Positions 1 through 8,900 of a stretch of DNA of 49,409 bases are shown here, piece after piece. The notes beneath the pieces were generated by a model that did no database searches, was not told where the DNA came from, and was given only the letters and a program-made list of their open reading frames with translations. The DNA is from Odoribacter sp. (GTDB taxonomy: Bacteria > Bacteroidota > Bacteroidia > Bacteroidales > Muribaculaceae), in NCBI GenBank assembly GCA_023663145.1, contig JAMPHZ010000020.1, positions 1-49,409 on the forward strand, in the 5' to 3' direction. The position numbers and the translations under genes are program-made. Every line of letters starts with the position of its first letter. Within the stretch, counting starts at the first letter, position 1.

Positions 1-1718
1 AATTAATGGTCGGCGCCACCTACGACAACATCATGATGGTGGAAGGCGAAATGGACGAAGTATCGGAAACCGACCTTCTCGAAGCCCTCAAGACTGCCCA
101 TGAAGCCATCAAAGCACAGTGCCTCGCCGTAAAAGAACTCGAGAAAGAAGCAGGCGCCACCGTGAAACGCGAATACTGCCACGAAGTCAACGACGAAGAC
201 CTGCGCAAAGACGTACACGACAAATGCTACGACAAAGCTTACGCCATAGCTAAGAAAGGCTGCGCCGACAAACATTGGCGTCAAGATTCTTTCGACGCAA
301 TATGCCAAGAATACATCGACGCACTCCCCGAAGAGGAACGTGATGAAAAAGAAGCCCTGGTAAAGCGCTACTACCACGACGTAGAGAAAGAAGCCATGCG
401 CCGCTGCGTACTTGACGAAGGAATCCGTCTCGACGGCCGCGCAACCACCGAGATCCGCCCCATATGGTGCGAGACCGACTATATTCCCGGCCCTCACGGA
501 TCCGCTGTATTCACACGCGGTGAGACCCAGTCCTTAGCAACCGTAACCCTGGGCACCAAACTCGACGAGAAAATTCTTGACGATGTACTCAACCAGGGCC
601 GCGAGCGCTTCCTTCTCCACTACAACTTCCCCCCCTTCTCAACCGGTGAGGCTCGCCCCGTGCGTGGTGTAGGGCGCCGTGAAATAGGTCACGGCAATCT
701 CGCCCACCGCGCCCTCAAACGCATGTTCCCCGACGGATTCCCCTATGTGTGCCGCATCGTCAGCGACATCCTCGAGAGCAACGGTTCATCATCCATGGCA
801 ACCGTATGTGCAGGTACTTTAGCACTCCTCGACGCAGGCGTTCAAATGAAGAAACCAGTTGCAGGCATAGCCATGGGCCTTATCAGCGACGGCTCAAAAT
901 ACGCCATATTGAGCGACATCCTCGGTGACGAGGACCACCTCGGCGACATGGACTTCAAAGTTACCGGCACCAAAGACGGCATCACCGCCACCCAGATGGA
1001 CATCAAGTGTGACGGACTCTCTTACGAAATCCTCGAAAAGGCCCTTCTTCAGGCCCGCGACGGGCGGCTCCACATCCTTGGAATCATCAATGAGACCATA
1101 CCTGCTCCACGCGAAGACTACAAGCCCCACGTTCCACGCATCGTCACAATGCTTATCCCCAAGGAACTTATCGGAGCTGTCATTGGCCCGGGCGGAAAGG
1201 TTATCCAAGGTATTCAGGAGGAATCAGGCGCTACCGTATCTATCGACGAGATTCCCGAAGGCGGATACATCGAGGTCGCAGCGGCCAACAAGGCATCCAT
1301 CGACAAGGCTCTCGCCATGATAAACGCGATTGTCGAACTCCCCGAGGAAGGCAAGACATATCACGGCACTGTGCGTTCAATCATGGACTTCGGCGCATTC
1401 GTTGAATTCATGCCTAACCGCGACGGCCTGCTGCATATCAGTGAAATCGCATGGGAACGACTCGCCGACATGGAAGCATCCGGCCTCAAAGAAGGCGACA
1501 AAGTAGACGTAAAACTCATCGAGATCGATAAGAAGACCGGGAAATACCGTCTTTCAATGCGTGCATTGAAGGAAAAACCCGAGGGTTACGTAGAACCGCA
1601 GCGCCGCGAACGCCCTGCCCGCCCCGAGGGTGACCGCCGTGACCGTCGCGACGGCGACCGCAGAGGCCCACGACGCGAAGGTGACCGCCGTGCACCCCGT
1701 CACGACAAAGAAAACTAA
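1..1718 (+). CDS. pnp: Polyribonucleotide nucleotidyltransferase (PNPase), 5' truncated by window edge
   Basis: PNPase degrades RNA 3' to 5' by phosphorolysis and is part of cytoplasmic RNA turnover. The reading frame is open from the first base, so the true start and the first RNase PH domain lie upstream; about 571 residues of a usual ~740 are present. Visible in order: the end of domain 1 and the helical linker, the second RNase PH domain from about residue 138 ([10 protein letters not shown]) with the catalytic-site stretch [13 protein letters not shown], a KH domain with the GPGG loop ([12 protein letters not shown]), an S1 domain ([17 protein letters not shown]), and a basic Arg/Asp/Gly-rich tail of about 40 residues that probably adds RNA affinity. 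A strong terminator follows. Identification is very secure. Confidence 0.97.
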   Translation, partial: LMVGATYDNIMMVEGEMDEVSETDLLEALKTAHEAIKAQCLAVKELEKEAGATVKREYCHEVNDEDLRKDVHDKCYDKAYAIAKKGCADKHWRQDSFDAICQEYIDALPEEERDEKEALVKRYYHDVEKEAMRRCVLDEGIRLDGRATTEIRPIWCETDYIPGPHGSAVFTRGETQSLATVTLGTKLDEKILDDVLNQGRERFLLHYNFPPFSTGEARPVRGVGRREIGHGNLAHRALKRMFPDGFPYVCRIVSDILESNGSSSMATVCAGTLALLDAGVQMKKPVAGIAMGLISDGSKYAILSDILGDEDHLGDMDFKVTGTKDGITATQMDIKCDGLSYEILEKALLQARDGRLHILGIINETIPAPREDYKPHVPRIVTMLIPKELIGAVIGPGGKVIQGIQEESGATVSIDEIPEGGYIEVAAANKASIDKALAMINAIVELPEEGKTYHGTVRSIMDFGAFVEFMPNRDGLLHISEIAWERLADMEASGLKEGDKVDVKLIEIDKKTGKYRLSMRALKEKPEGYVEPQRRERPARPEGDRRDRRDGDRRGPRREGDRRAPRHDKEN

Positions 1719-1740
1719 AATCATTCCCGATTCAACATAT

Positions 1741-1775
1741 CCCCTGCCGACACACCGCCGGCAGGGGATTTTTTT
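1741..1775 (+). terminator. Intrinsic terminator after pnp
   Basis: A 9-bp perfect GC-rich stem (CCCCTGCCG / CGGCAGGGG) with a 9-base loop is followed by a run of seven T. It lies 23 bases after the pnp stop and separates pnp from porV. Confidence 0.9.
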
Positions 1776-1878
1776 ATGCCCAAATGCAATAAAACGGCTT
1801 TTTTTCAGTTATTACAATGAATGAGCTGATTCTCCATCTCCTTATTCATACCAAACAGCCAATCATTACCAACCGCGC

Positions 1879-3072
1879 ATGAAATACCGCATCATATACC
1901 TCCTCATCGCCTTGTTAGCCACATCGTCGGCTGCTTTCGCACAAAAGAATGACTTTAACCCCATTCAGACCGGCGTCACCTCGCTCGGCATCGCTCCCGA
2001 CGCCCGAGGCGCCTCTATGGGCGACCTCGGTGCCGCAACTGATCCCGACGCCAACTCACAGTTCTGGAATCCGTCGAAATATGCCTTTGCATATTCAAAC
2101 GCGGCAGTGTCACTGAGCTACACTCCGTGGTTGCGCAAACTTGTCAATGACATCTTCCTGGCCAATCTCGCAGGCTATTGGAAAATAGGCTCCAGTGACA
2201 ACCAGGCCGTGAGCGCCTCACTGAGATATTTCTCACTTGGCGAAGTAACAAGCAGCAACGGTGTTGACGACATAACCTCGTCGCTAAATCCTTATGAAAT
2301 GTCATTCGACATAGGCTACTCGCGCAAACTCTCCGAGAAGTTCTCAATGGGTGTTGTATTCCGCTACATCTACTCTGACCTCGGCTTCTCCGACTCATAT
2401 GCCGGAGATCAATCAACCGGAGCATCAGCGTTCTCAGCCGACATCTCGGGATACTATGTGACCTACCCCATGGTGGGGCGCAACGAATGCCAATGGGCAT
2501 GGGGATGGAACATCTCCAACATAGGCACAAAGGTTGCCTACAACAACGGCGAGAATCCGGCATTCCTACCCACAAACCTGCGACTCGGAACATCTTTCAC
2601 ATTCCCTCTGGCAGATTACCACAACCTTGCGATCAACCTTGATCTCAACAAACTGCTCGTACCGGCACGCCCTCGCCAGGCCGATTATGACACAGACACC
2701 CCCGAGGGACAAGCTGCGTATGCTGACGCCCTCGCCGACTGGGAAGACATGTCTCCTTTCACCGGCATATTCAAATCGTTCAGCGACGCACCCGGTGGCG
2801 TTGGTGAGGAATTTAAAGAAATCACCTGGAGCCTTGGCGCCGAATATTCATACAACAACCAATTCTTCCTGCGCGCAGGCTATTTCTACGAGAATGCAGC
2901 CAAGGGCAACCGCCAATACTTTGCTGCCGGCGCAGGATTCTCGCTTAATGTGGTACGTCTCGACGCATCCTACATGCTCGCGACCGCCCAGTCATCGCCC
3001 CTTGACCAAACACTCCGCTTCACTCTGACATTTGACATGGATGGCCTCAAAAATCTGTTCGGACGTCGATAA
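1879..3072 (+). CDS. porV: Type IX secretion outer-membrane protein PorV (LptO)
   Basis: PorV is an outer-membrane beta-barrel of the T9SS that collects cargo from the Sov/SprA translocon and delivers it to the PorU sortase complex. The 397-residue product has a signal peptide (lysine, hydrophobic core, cut after AFA). It then has the family's N-terminal signature SLGIAPDARGASMGD followed by DANSQFWNP, and alternating amphipathic strands ending in an aromatic C-terminus. Length matches PorV (about 390). In Porphyromonas porU and porV are adjacent; here porU is about 3 kb downstream, with the tRNA, lrp and rex in between. No clear TAnnTTTG box was found in the 100 bases upstream. A related FadL-like or PorP/PorQ barrel is possible but fits the signature less well. 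Confidence 0.88.
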   Translation: MKYRIIYLLIALLATSSAAFAQKNDFNPIQTGVTSLGIAPDARGASMGDLGAATDPDANSQFWNPSKYAFAYSNAAVSLSYTPWLRKLVNDIFLANLAGYWKIGSSDNQAVSASLRYFSLGEVTSSNGVDDITSSLNPYEMSFDIGYSRKLSEKFSMGVVFRYIYSDLGFSDSYAGDQSTGASAFSADISGYYVTYPMVGRNECQWAWGWNISNIGTKVAYNNGENPAFLPTNLRLGTSFTFPLADYHNLAINLDLNKLLVPARPRQADYDTDTPEGQAAYADALADWEDMSPFTGIFKSFSDAPGGVGEEFKEITWSLGAEYSYNNQFFLRAGYFYENAAKGNRQYFAAGAGFSLNVVRLDASYMLATAQSSPLDQTLRFTLTFDMDGLKNLFGRR

Positions 3073-3105
3073 AATCCATAAAAGATGAGATTTTTATAAA
3101 AACAC

Positions 3106-3136
3106 TTGCTTAGAAGCGATAAAATATTTAACTTTG
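3106..3136 (+). promoter_or_regulatory. Promoter of tRNA-Gln
   Basis: TTG at 3106-3108 and TAACTTTG at 3129-3136, spaced by 20 bases, match the Bacteroidetes sigma-ABfr promoter pattern (TTG, 19-23 bases, TAnnTTTG). Transcription would start around 3143, just before the tRNA. Confidence 0.7.
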
Positions 3137-3157
3137 CAGCGCCTTTACGGCACAGAT

Positions 3158-3228
3158 AGTCTTATGGTGTAATGGTAGCACTACAGGTTTTGGTTCTGTC
3201 TGTCCAGGTTCGAATCCTGGTAAGACTA
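3158..3228 (+). tRNA. tRNA-Gln (anticodon TTG)
   Basis: A full cloverleaf can be drawn. The acceptor stem is AGTCTTA / TAAGACT with discriminator A. The D arm contains GTG..CAC. The anticodon stem is ACAGG / TCTGT with loop TTTTGGT, giving anticodon TTG. The T arm is CCAGG / CCTGG with TTCGAAT. The CCA end is not encoded (the 3' flank is CA then T). It is followed directly by a hairpin that may end transcription. Confidence 0.95.
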
Positions 3229-3231
3229 CAT

Positions 3232-3270
3232 AAAAATCCTGACAACCATATGGTTGCCGGGATTTTTATT
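3232..3270 (+). terminator. Hairpin terminator after tRNA-Gln
   Basis: AAAAATCC pairs with GGATTTTT, with an inner AACC / GGTT stem around an ATAT loop, and the 3' arm runs into TTTTTATTTT. This is an A-tract/T-tract type terminator that could work on both strands. Confidence 0.7.
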
Positions 3271-3538
3271 TTAAGGTCCTGCACAAGACACATCCGGCCA
3301 CACTATTAAGCATATACATTTATATCAATAATATCAGGTGGCCGAAGCATCTCCACAAAACCCATTGGCGACACATACACATTTATAAAATATCGCAACA
3401 TTGCTTATCACCGCTATATGACTGACACCTAACATATTACACCAGGAAGTTTACAACGTTGCAACATCTGTAATATTAAATTTTGTTAACAGACAAAACT
3501 TTTTCGACTAAAAATATGTTTTAAAACATAGAAAGCAC

Positions 3539-3546
3539 TAACTTTG
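3539..3546 (+). promoter_or_regulatory. Orphan promoter -7 box (TAACTTTG)
   Basis: A perfect TAnnTTTG box lies in an otherwise gene-free stretch and points toward the convergent lrp gene. The expected start of transcription is near 3553. No clean TTG is seen at the -33 position. The box is the main reason to suspect a small gene or RNA just downstream. Confidence 0.5.
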
Positions 3547-3559
3547 CATTGTGTTTTTC

Positions 3560-3694
3560 ATGGTATTAGATTTAAGGTTAAAGAGATTGCTCGTCGTGAT
3601 GACGGGTAATTTTTTTGACCTTTTGTGCAGCAACCCCGCCGAGTTCTTGATTCTCAGCGGGGTTGCTGCACCATATATTCCTATTACCCAGTAA
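3560..3694 (+). CDS. Possible small hydrophobic protein, 44 aa (or structured RNA)
   Basis: An ATG about 7 bases after the predicted transcription start opens a 44-codon frame ending in TAA. It begins MVLDLRLKRLLVVMTG and has a hydrophobic, leucine-rich composition with a possible membrane-active helix. I do not recognise the product. A frame of this length can occur by chance, and the same bases form a 14-bp perfect hairpin and longer-range pairings. The segment may therefore instead be a non-coding RNA or a leader whose translation affects folding. The remainder of the 3229-3706 gap holds only the tRNA terminator and AT-rich sequence. Confidence 0.3.
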   Translation: MVLDLRLKRLLVVMTGNFFDLLCSNPAEFLILSGVAAPYIPITQ

Positions 3695-3715
3695 CTCGGG
3701 CGGGGCTTAAGCCTT
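3574..3715. repeat. Nested inverted repeats with competing pairings
   Basis: The core is a 14-bp perfect inverted repeat, TGCAGCAACCCCGC at 3626-3639 and its complement at 3657-3670. Outside it GGGTAAT (3604-3610) matches ATTACCC (3683-3689), and AAGGTTAA (3574-3581) matches TTAAGCCTT (3707-3715) with one bulge. In addition CCCCGCCGAGTT (3634-3645) can pair with AACTCGGGCGGGG (3693-3705), which excludes the core hairpin. The region is a rod-like fold or a two-state switch. It overlaps the end of the convergent lrp gene and might also help end lrp transcription, though no T run follows on that strand. Confidence 0.6.
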
Positions 3716-4174
3716 GGAAATACTTGTAGGAATCTCGCGGGCAATCGAATGGTCAAGAGAGATAAGGGTTTCAGTACCGGTCACACCTGCAATCATCTGA
3801 ATCTTGTTGTTGAGAAGATCCATGAGGTGCTCATTATCCCGCGCATATAATTTTATAAGCATAGTATACGGCCCCGTAGTGAAATGACACTCCACTATTT
3901 CCGGGATCTTCTCCAATTCAGGCACTACATCACGATACATGGCACCGCGCTCAAGGTTAACGCCGATGTATGTACATGTTGAATATCCCAAAACTTTGGG
4001 GTTAACATGATACCCAGAACCGGTAATCACATTTAGCTCAATCAAGCGCTGAATACGCTGATGAATTGCAGCCCGCGACACACCACAGGCTACAGCAACA
4101 TCCTTTGAGGGGATGCGGGCATTCCGCATTACAATTTGCAGGATCTTGCGATCAAGATTATCGATTTTTTCCAT
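3707..4174 (-). CDS. Lrp/AsnC family transcriptional regulator
   Basis: Cytoplasmic DNA-binding regulator of the feast/famine family, which usually senses amino acids and controls amino-acid metabolism or transport. The 155-residue product has the N-terminal helix-turn-helix (NLDRKILQIVMRNARIPSKD, then GVSRAAIHQRIQRL) and the C-terminal RAM/effector domain (VNLERGAM, VECHFTTGPYTMLIKLYARD, GVTGTETLISLD). Length is normal. It is a single gene, converging with the small ORF/RNA region and diverging from rex. Its specific targets cannot be told from the sequence. A TAnnTTTG box lies about 45 bases upstream, and a longer leader from a second upstream box is possible. Confidence 0.92.
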   Translation of the reverse strand: MEKIDNLDRKILQIVMRNARIPSKDVAVACGVSRAAIHQRIQRLIELNVITGSGYHVNPKVLGYSTCTYIGVNLERGAMYRDVVPELEKIPEIVECHFTTGPYTMLIKLYARDNEHLMDLLNNKIQMIAGVTGTETLISLDHSIAREIPTSISKA

Positions 4175-4217
4175 GTCTAAAGATAACGTTATTAATGAAA
4201 TTGTGCATTTATAGAAA

Positions 4218-4225
4218 CAAAGGTA
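4218..4225 (-). promoter_or_regulatory. Promoter -7 box of the lrp-type gene
   Basis: TACCTTTG on the - strand, 44-51 bases before the ATG, fits TAnnTTTG. Transcription would start about 35 bases before the gene. Confidence 0.6.
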
Positions 4226-4323
4226 AAATAAAAGATTTAAAAAACTAACAAAACTATATTAATTTAACAATATTTCACATAAATACAATGATTCGTGACA
4301 CCGCAATGGCACCACAATTACAT

Positions 4324-4446
4324 TTAAAAACAATGAAAGTGCGCTACTTCGCAGTAACGCACCTCCCTCATAACCAAAATTCAAGTATATATTGTGAGTC
4401 TAACAAAACGTTATCCTAAGAAGAATGGATGTGATTATTGTTTCAC
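4324..4446 (-). ncRNA. Candidate small RNA (or attenuated leader) upstream of lrp
   Basis: A - strand transcript from the box at 4451-4458 would be about 120 nt and end in a 9-bp hairpin. Its arms are GTGCGTTAC and GTAGCGCAC (one G-U pair) around TGCGAA, followed by TTTCATTGTTTTT. That is the plan of a small RNA with its own terminator. A 15-codon frame (ATG at 4371, stop at 4324) covers the hairpin and could be a leader peptide. If read-through occurs, the same transcript would continue into the lrp-type gene. Function unknown. The rest of the 4175-4772 gap is AT-rich with only the lrp and rex promoters. Confidence 0.4.
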
Positions 4447-4450
4447 GTTG

Positions 4451-4458
4451 CAAAGTTA
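4451..4458 (-). promoter_or_regulatory. Promoter -7 box for the candidate small RNA
   Basis: TAACTTTG on the - strand, a perfect TAnnTTTG match lying about 277 bases before the lrp-type start codon. That distance is too long for an ordinary leader and suggests a separate transcript. Confidence 0.5.
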
Positions 4459-4723
4459 ATACGAATAAACACACTCCGCAATAAAAAAGATGTTTATAAC
4501 AGATAAAGAATGTTAACAAAAACCACCCGCACAAACGCACTGCAAACACCATAACGCTGATTAACAGCGATTAGCTACCATAAAGCAGCAATCTATATTT
4601 TTCCTAATCAGTCCACCAATATTATCGTCGTAATAACATAAAATTTAATATCAACAGAAATTTTTCATATGTATTATCAGCTCTGACAACATCACAGCAC
4701 TATGAAATCTGAGTATTTTTTTG

Positions 4724-4731
4724 TATCTTTG
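4724..4731 (+). promoter_or_regulatory. Promoter -7 box of rex
   Basis: TATCTTTG fits TAnnTTTG and gives a leader of about 35 bases. GGGAGG lies some 8 bases before the rex ATG, an unusually purine-rich site for this phylum. Confidence 0.65.
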
Positions 4732-4772
4732 CAACTTGAAATTCCCGGCATTCTACGCCAGGGAGGTTTGCA

Positions 4773-5453
4773 ATGGCTAAAGAATTGAATGACATCCGGT
4801 TACAGCGCCAGCGCGATTTATTGCCCGAGCCAACGCTCAGGCGACTACCTTGGTACCTGGCCTATGTGACAATGCTTAACAGTGAAAATGTTGAGTATGT
4901 GTCATCAACGCGCATTTCAGAAGAGCTGCACGTTGATTCATCACAGATTGCAAAAGACCTGTCATTTCTAAATATCAAAGGTAAGACACGAATCGGATAC
5001 GAAGTTGCCTCACTTGAGCAGGCTCTACGTTCATTCTTAGGATTTTCCGAAAGACACTCCGCAGTTATCGTCGGAGCAGGTTCGCTTGGGGCCGCCCTTA
5101 TGCAAGATTCAGGACTTGAACGCTATGGACTCAATATCGTGGCCGGCATTGACACCAATCCGGCTATCGCAGGCACTTCAATAGCCGGAATACCCGTTCA
5201 TAGTGCCAGTGAACTCACATCTCTTGTCAAGAAGCTCGGAATAACCATCGGCATACTCACGGTACCTGTCGAAAGCGCCCAACAGGCAGCCGACGAACTC
5301 GTTAAAGCCGGCGTACGCGCATTGTGGAATTTTACGCCAACCCGCATCCGGGTCAATGGGAATGCAGTTGTGACCAATACATCGATATACTCACATTTGG
5401 CAGTTATGTATAACAGACTTGCCAACAACTCTACAGCGGAGGTTTCGGAATGA
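4773..5453 (+). CDS. rex: Redox-sensing transcriptional repressor Rex
   Basis: Rex senses the NADH/NAD+ ratio and represses fermentation and respiration genes when NADH is low. The 226-residue protein has an N-terminal winged helix (PEPTLRRLPWYLAYV, ISEELHVDSSQIAKDLSFL) and a Rossmann domain starting with AVIVGAGSLGAAL near residue 98. The C-terminal region IRVNGNAVVTNTSIYSHLAVM is typical of the family, and the length is normal. The start is supported by GGAGG just upstream. The next gene starts inside its stop codon (ATGA, 4-base overlap), so the two are translationally coupled. I found no convincing Rex palindrome in its own promoter. Confidence 0.95.
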   Translation: MAKELNDIRLQRQRDLLPEPTLRRLPWYLAYVTMLNSENVEYVSSTRISEELHVDSSQIAKDLSFLNIKGKTRIGYEVASLEQALRSFLGFSERHSAVIVGAGSLGAALMQDSGLERYGLNIVAGIDTNPAIAGTSIAGIPVHSASELTSLVKKLGITIGILTVPVESAQQAADELVKAGVRALWNFTPTRIRVNGNAVVTNTSIYSHLAVMYNRLANNSTAEVSE

Positions 5454-5959
5454 AAATAATGCTCCTTGACACCTCCCCAGCCACATTAATAGCCGACTCA
5501 GCCTGGCGCCCCGACCGACGCCCTTATTTTGTGCCCGAGCCAGCTGATACACCTGTAAAAGGAGAGTTGCGTATCGCATTGCGCATAGACCGTCTCGGGA
5601 AAAACATTGCGCCTCAATTTGCATTCAGATATGTAGGAGCCGCCACAATCGTCGCACTTTTCACCGGAGGGAATTACACCCCTTATGCTGACGACTCCAT
5701 GATCATGGGCCGATGGATCAGTATCGACGAATCCGCTAATGCAGCCATTGAGTGCGCCGCCACATCAACCTCCACTATCCTCAGGCTTGACCATAACGAG
5801 ATAGCCTCCCGCATATCCGATATAAGCGCCAATACCACATTCAAAACAGGCGATATAATAATAATGCCTGAAGAAATAGCCAAATTCGACCCTAATGCCA
5901 TTAAGAGCTTATCAGTCAACCTTAACGGCTCCACCATACTTGAATTCACAATAAAATAA
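5450..5959 (+). CDS. Degenerate fumarylacetoacetate-hydrolase-like protein
   Basis: The 169-residue product has two parts that resemble Bacteroidetes FAH-family proteins. One is RPYFVPEP...ELRIALRIDRLGKNIAPQFAFRYV, the substrate/metal-region start. The other is FKTGDIIIMPEE...LNGSTILEFTIK, the family C-terminus. The central catalytic part of about 50-60 residues is largely missing, and the E-x-E metal motif expected before RI.RLGKNI reads E-L-R. No signal peptide is present. I infer a pseudoenzyme that keeps the beta fold but is unlikely to hydrolyse substrates. Coupling to rex by a 4-base overlap suggests a role linked to redox regulation. The alternative is an eroding gene, but the frame is intact. 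PorU follows after 32 bases. Confidence 0.6.
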   Translation: MKIMLLDTSPATLIADSAWRPDRRPYFVPEPADTPVKGELRIALRIDRLGKNIAPQFAFRYVGAATIVALFTGGNYTPYADDSMIMGRWISIDESANAAIECAATSTSTILRLDHNEIASRISDISANTTFKTGDIIIMPEEIAKFDPNAIKSLSVNLNGSTILEFTIK

Positions 5960-5991
5960 CAAAATAACAAGCCAATATCTCCCTCCATCTC

Positions 5992-8900
5992 ATGAATCCG
6001 CTTAAAGCCATAAAACTTATTGCCGCTATTATAATGATCGGGGCACACATGCCCGCACAGGCTTACTCCCCGTCATATTATAGCACAAACTCACGTCTGA
6101 ATTCAGGACATTGGATTAAAATAGCCACCCGCACCGAGGGCATCCATCAATTCACCTACGATGAATTGCGACAAATGGGGTTTGACAATCCGGAATCCGT
6201 GCAGGTCTATGGCTACGGAGCATTGAAATTCTCCGATCATATCTTCGCATCCTCAGCTCCCGATGACCTGAAACCTGTGGCCACAATGCACACAAGCGAC
6301 GGCCGTATATTGTTCTTCGGACAAGCTGACTACTCCATTTCCTCAGCCTCAACCACAGGATACGACATCGGTTCATTCAACATATCCCGAAACTTCTATG
6401 ACACAGCGTCATATTATTTCCTGAGCGATACCGGAGGTTCCACATCCGTACCATTCAAGACCGCTATTCAACCAAGCTCATCAGAGCCATCACACACACA
6501 CATTCATCTTGAAGCCTTTGAAGAAGACCTTCAGAATCCCATACAGGGCGGTGTGAACTTCCATGGCCTCCCTCTTGAAGCCGGAGCGTCACTGCCTTTT
6601 GAATATCACATGCGCCACTATCACGGCACCGATGCATATGACATGGCGTCATTTGTATACTTTCTGGCCTATAGTTCGTCAGTCAATGAAGCTGCTGATG
6701 TTACATACAGCGACAACGTCATAAAGCAGAGCGCCTACAATATGCCATCATGGTCACTTGAAGACGGCAGCTATACCGCCTACAACGAAGCACGTGGCTA
6801 CGTTTCATTCATCGGCGGGGGCGAAACACCTTTCCAGGATGAGAATGTCACGTTCACGCTCGCGATTCCCTCAAGCCAGGAAATGCGCTATGCCGCGCTT
6901 GAACGCACGATTTTCCGCTATCCTCGCCTCAACAAGCTTGACGACACAGACCCATCACTGATGCTAAACTTCGGAGATAGATGCAACTCTTCCGGTCAAA
7001 AGATAGTGTTCCCTGATGTAACCGATCCGTCTGACATTGTGATATGGAGCGTTGACAATCCCGCTGACATCCGCCGGTATCCCACCTCATATGACCCGGA
7101 GACCGGAGAGCTGTCATTTGTGATATCAGAGAACAAGACACGGCGTGCCATAGCTTTCCGCCCGTCAGCTCAATATCCCGGAGCTGAAGTTGTGGGAGTT
7201 GTCGCTCCACAGAACCTTCACGGTTCTGCCACACCCGACATGCTGATAATCACGACTAAAGAATACAAGCCTATAGCTGATGAACTGGCCGAAGCTCATA
7301 AACGTTACCAAGGGCTCGAAGTCGCCGTGGTAGATCAGGAAGAAATATTCAACGAATTCTCTTCAGGCGCACGCGATGCTATGGCTTACCGCCGATACGC
7401 GAAGATGTATTATGACCGGAACCCCGATAAATTCAAATATTTACTTCTGTTGGGGCCGTGCAATTACTACAACCGCGCCATTACGGTAGGATCACGTAAC
7501 AACCTGCTGACATATCAGAACACCAATACCACCCAGACACGCAACATAATCACCAATTACACTTGCGATGCCATATTCGGTATGTTGGCCAACGATTACA
7601 ATCATGACAACCTGCATCTTTCACGCATGCAGGTTGCAGTAGGGCGCATACCGGCTCTCAATACAGCGCAAGCAAGCGCATATGTTAAGAAAGCCATATC
7701 ACGTCTTCAGGGCAACTATAACCCTGAGGCATTCAACAGAGTGCTGCTCCTCTCCGGCGAAGGCGACCGCAATACCCACCTGAATCATTCTCTTGAGGTA
7801 CGCGATTCAATGGAACATATCCATCCTGACTTCACATTCTTCAACATCGGTTGGCAAGTATACGTAAATCCGTCCAACGCAGCGTCATCAAAACTCCCTA
7901 CCGAGCTCATCACTCAGACACTTAAGCGTGGAGCCGGTTACATGACTTTCAGCGGCCATGGCCAGACCAACTTCATAGGGTCGGCGATGTGGACCAAAAG
8001 CAACGCAAGCGAGACTGAATATGACAATTATCCATTCATCATGTTCTCAAGTTGCGACCAATTTGCATTCGACCGCCAGCAGAGCGGCCTTGTAGAGACT
8101 ATGCTGTTTTCAGAAAACGGCGGCATACTTGGTGGCGTGGGAGCCTCACGCAGCGTATATATAACACACAACCAACTTGAATGTGTACCCGTTGCACAGG
8201 CATATGCAATGAGCAAGAACGGAGACACATATGGCGACATTCTTATACGCTCGCGCGATATAATATGTAACCGATATTATAACGCGCCCGGCTCGGTCTC
8301 TACAAATGCGATGATAAACTGCATGGCTTATAATCTTGGTGGCGATCCCGCGCTACCTATAGGAGTCCCCGGCTGCGGAGTGCAGATAACAGAAATTGAC
8401 GGCCACGAACCCGGCACCGATCTCCTTGAGGTCAAACCTCTGAAGCCATTCAGAATAAAGGGGACTATTACAGAATCTGAAGGAGGTATCGACAACACAT
8501 TCAATGGCACTGCCCACATCACAGTTCTCGCTCCGGTCCTCACAACCAGCACATACAATGTCTTGAACGAGAACAATTACAACTCCATTAACGTAGATCA
8601 TCAGTTCACCAATATCGCAGAGGTCGAAGTTCCCGTAACCAACGGCTCCTTCGATGCAGAAATGATCATGCCTGTTCCCTCAATTTTAGGAACAAACCGT
8701 CTTGTAGTGACAGCTATGGAAGACGGAGGGGACAGGGTGGCTCATGGCACAGCATCCGCATTCGAAGTCAGTGACTACAACCCTGCCGAATATGAGAATG
8801 AGACTTATGACGCACCCGAAATTCTGGAGTTCTACGCCGAGGCGCCGACATTTGTATCGGGCAGTGAGGTCAGCAGTTCATCAATTGAAATTACAGCCGT

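Noticed and set aside
3..497. Long open frame on the - strand opposite pnp
   Set aside because: It lies wholly antisense to a clear PNPase coding frame and shows no recognisable domain, start context or promoter.
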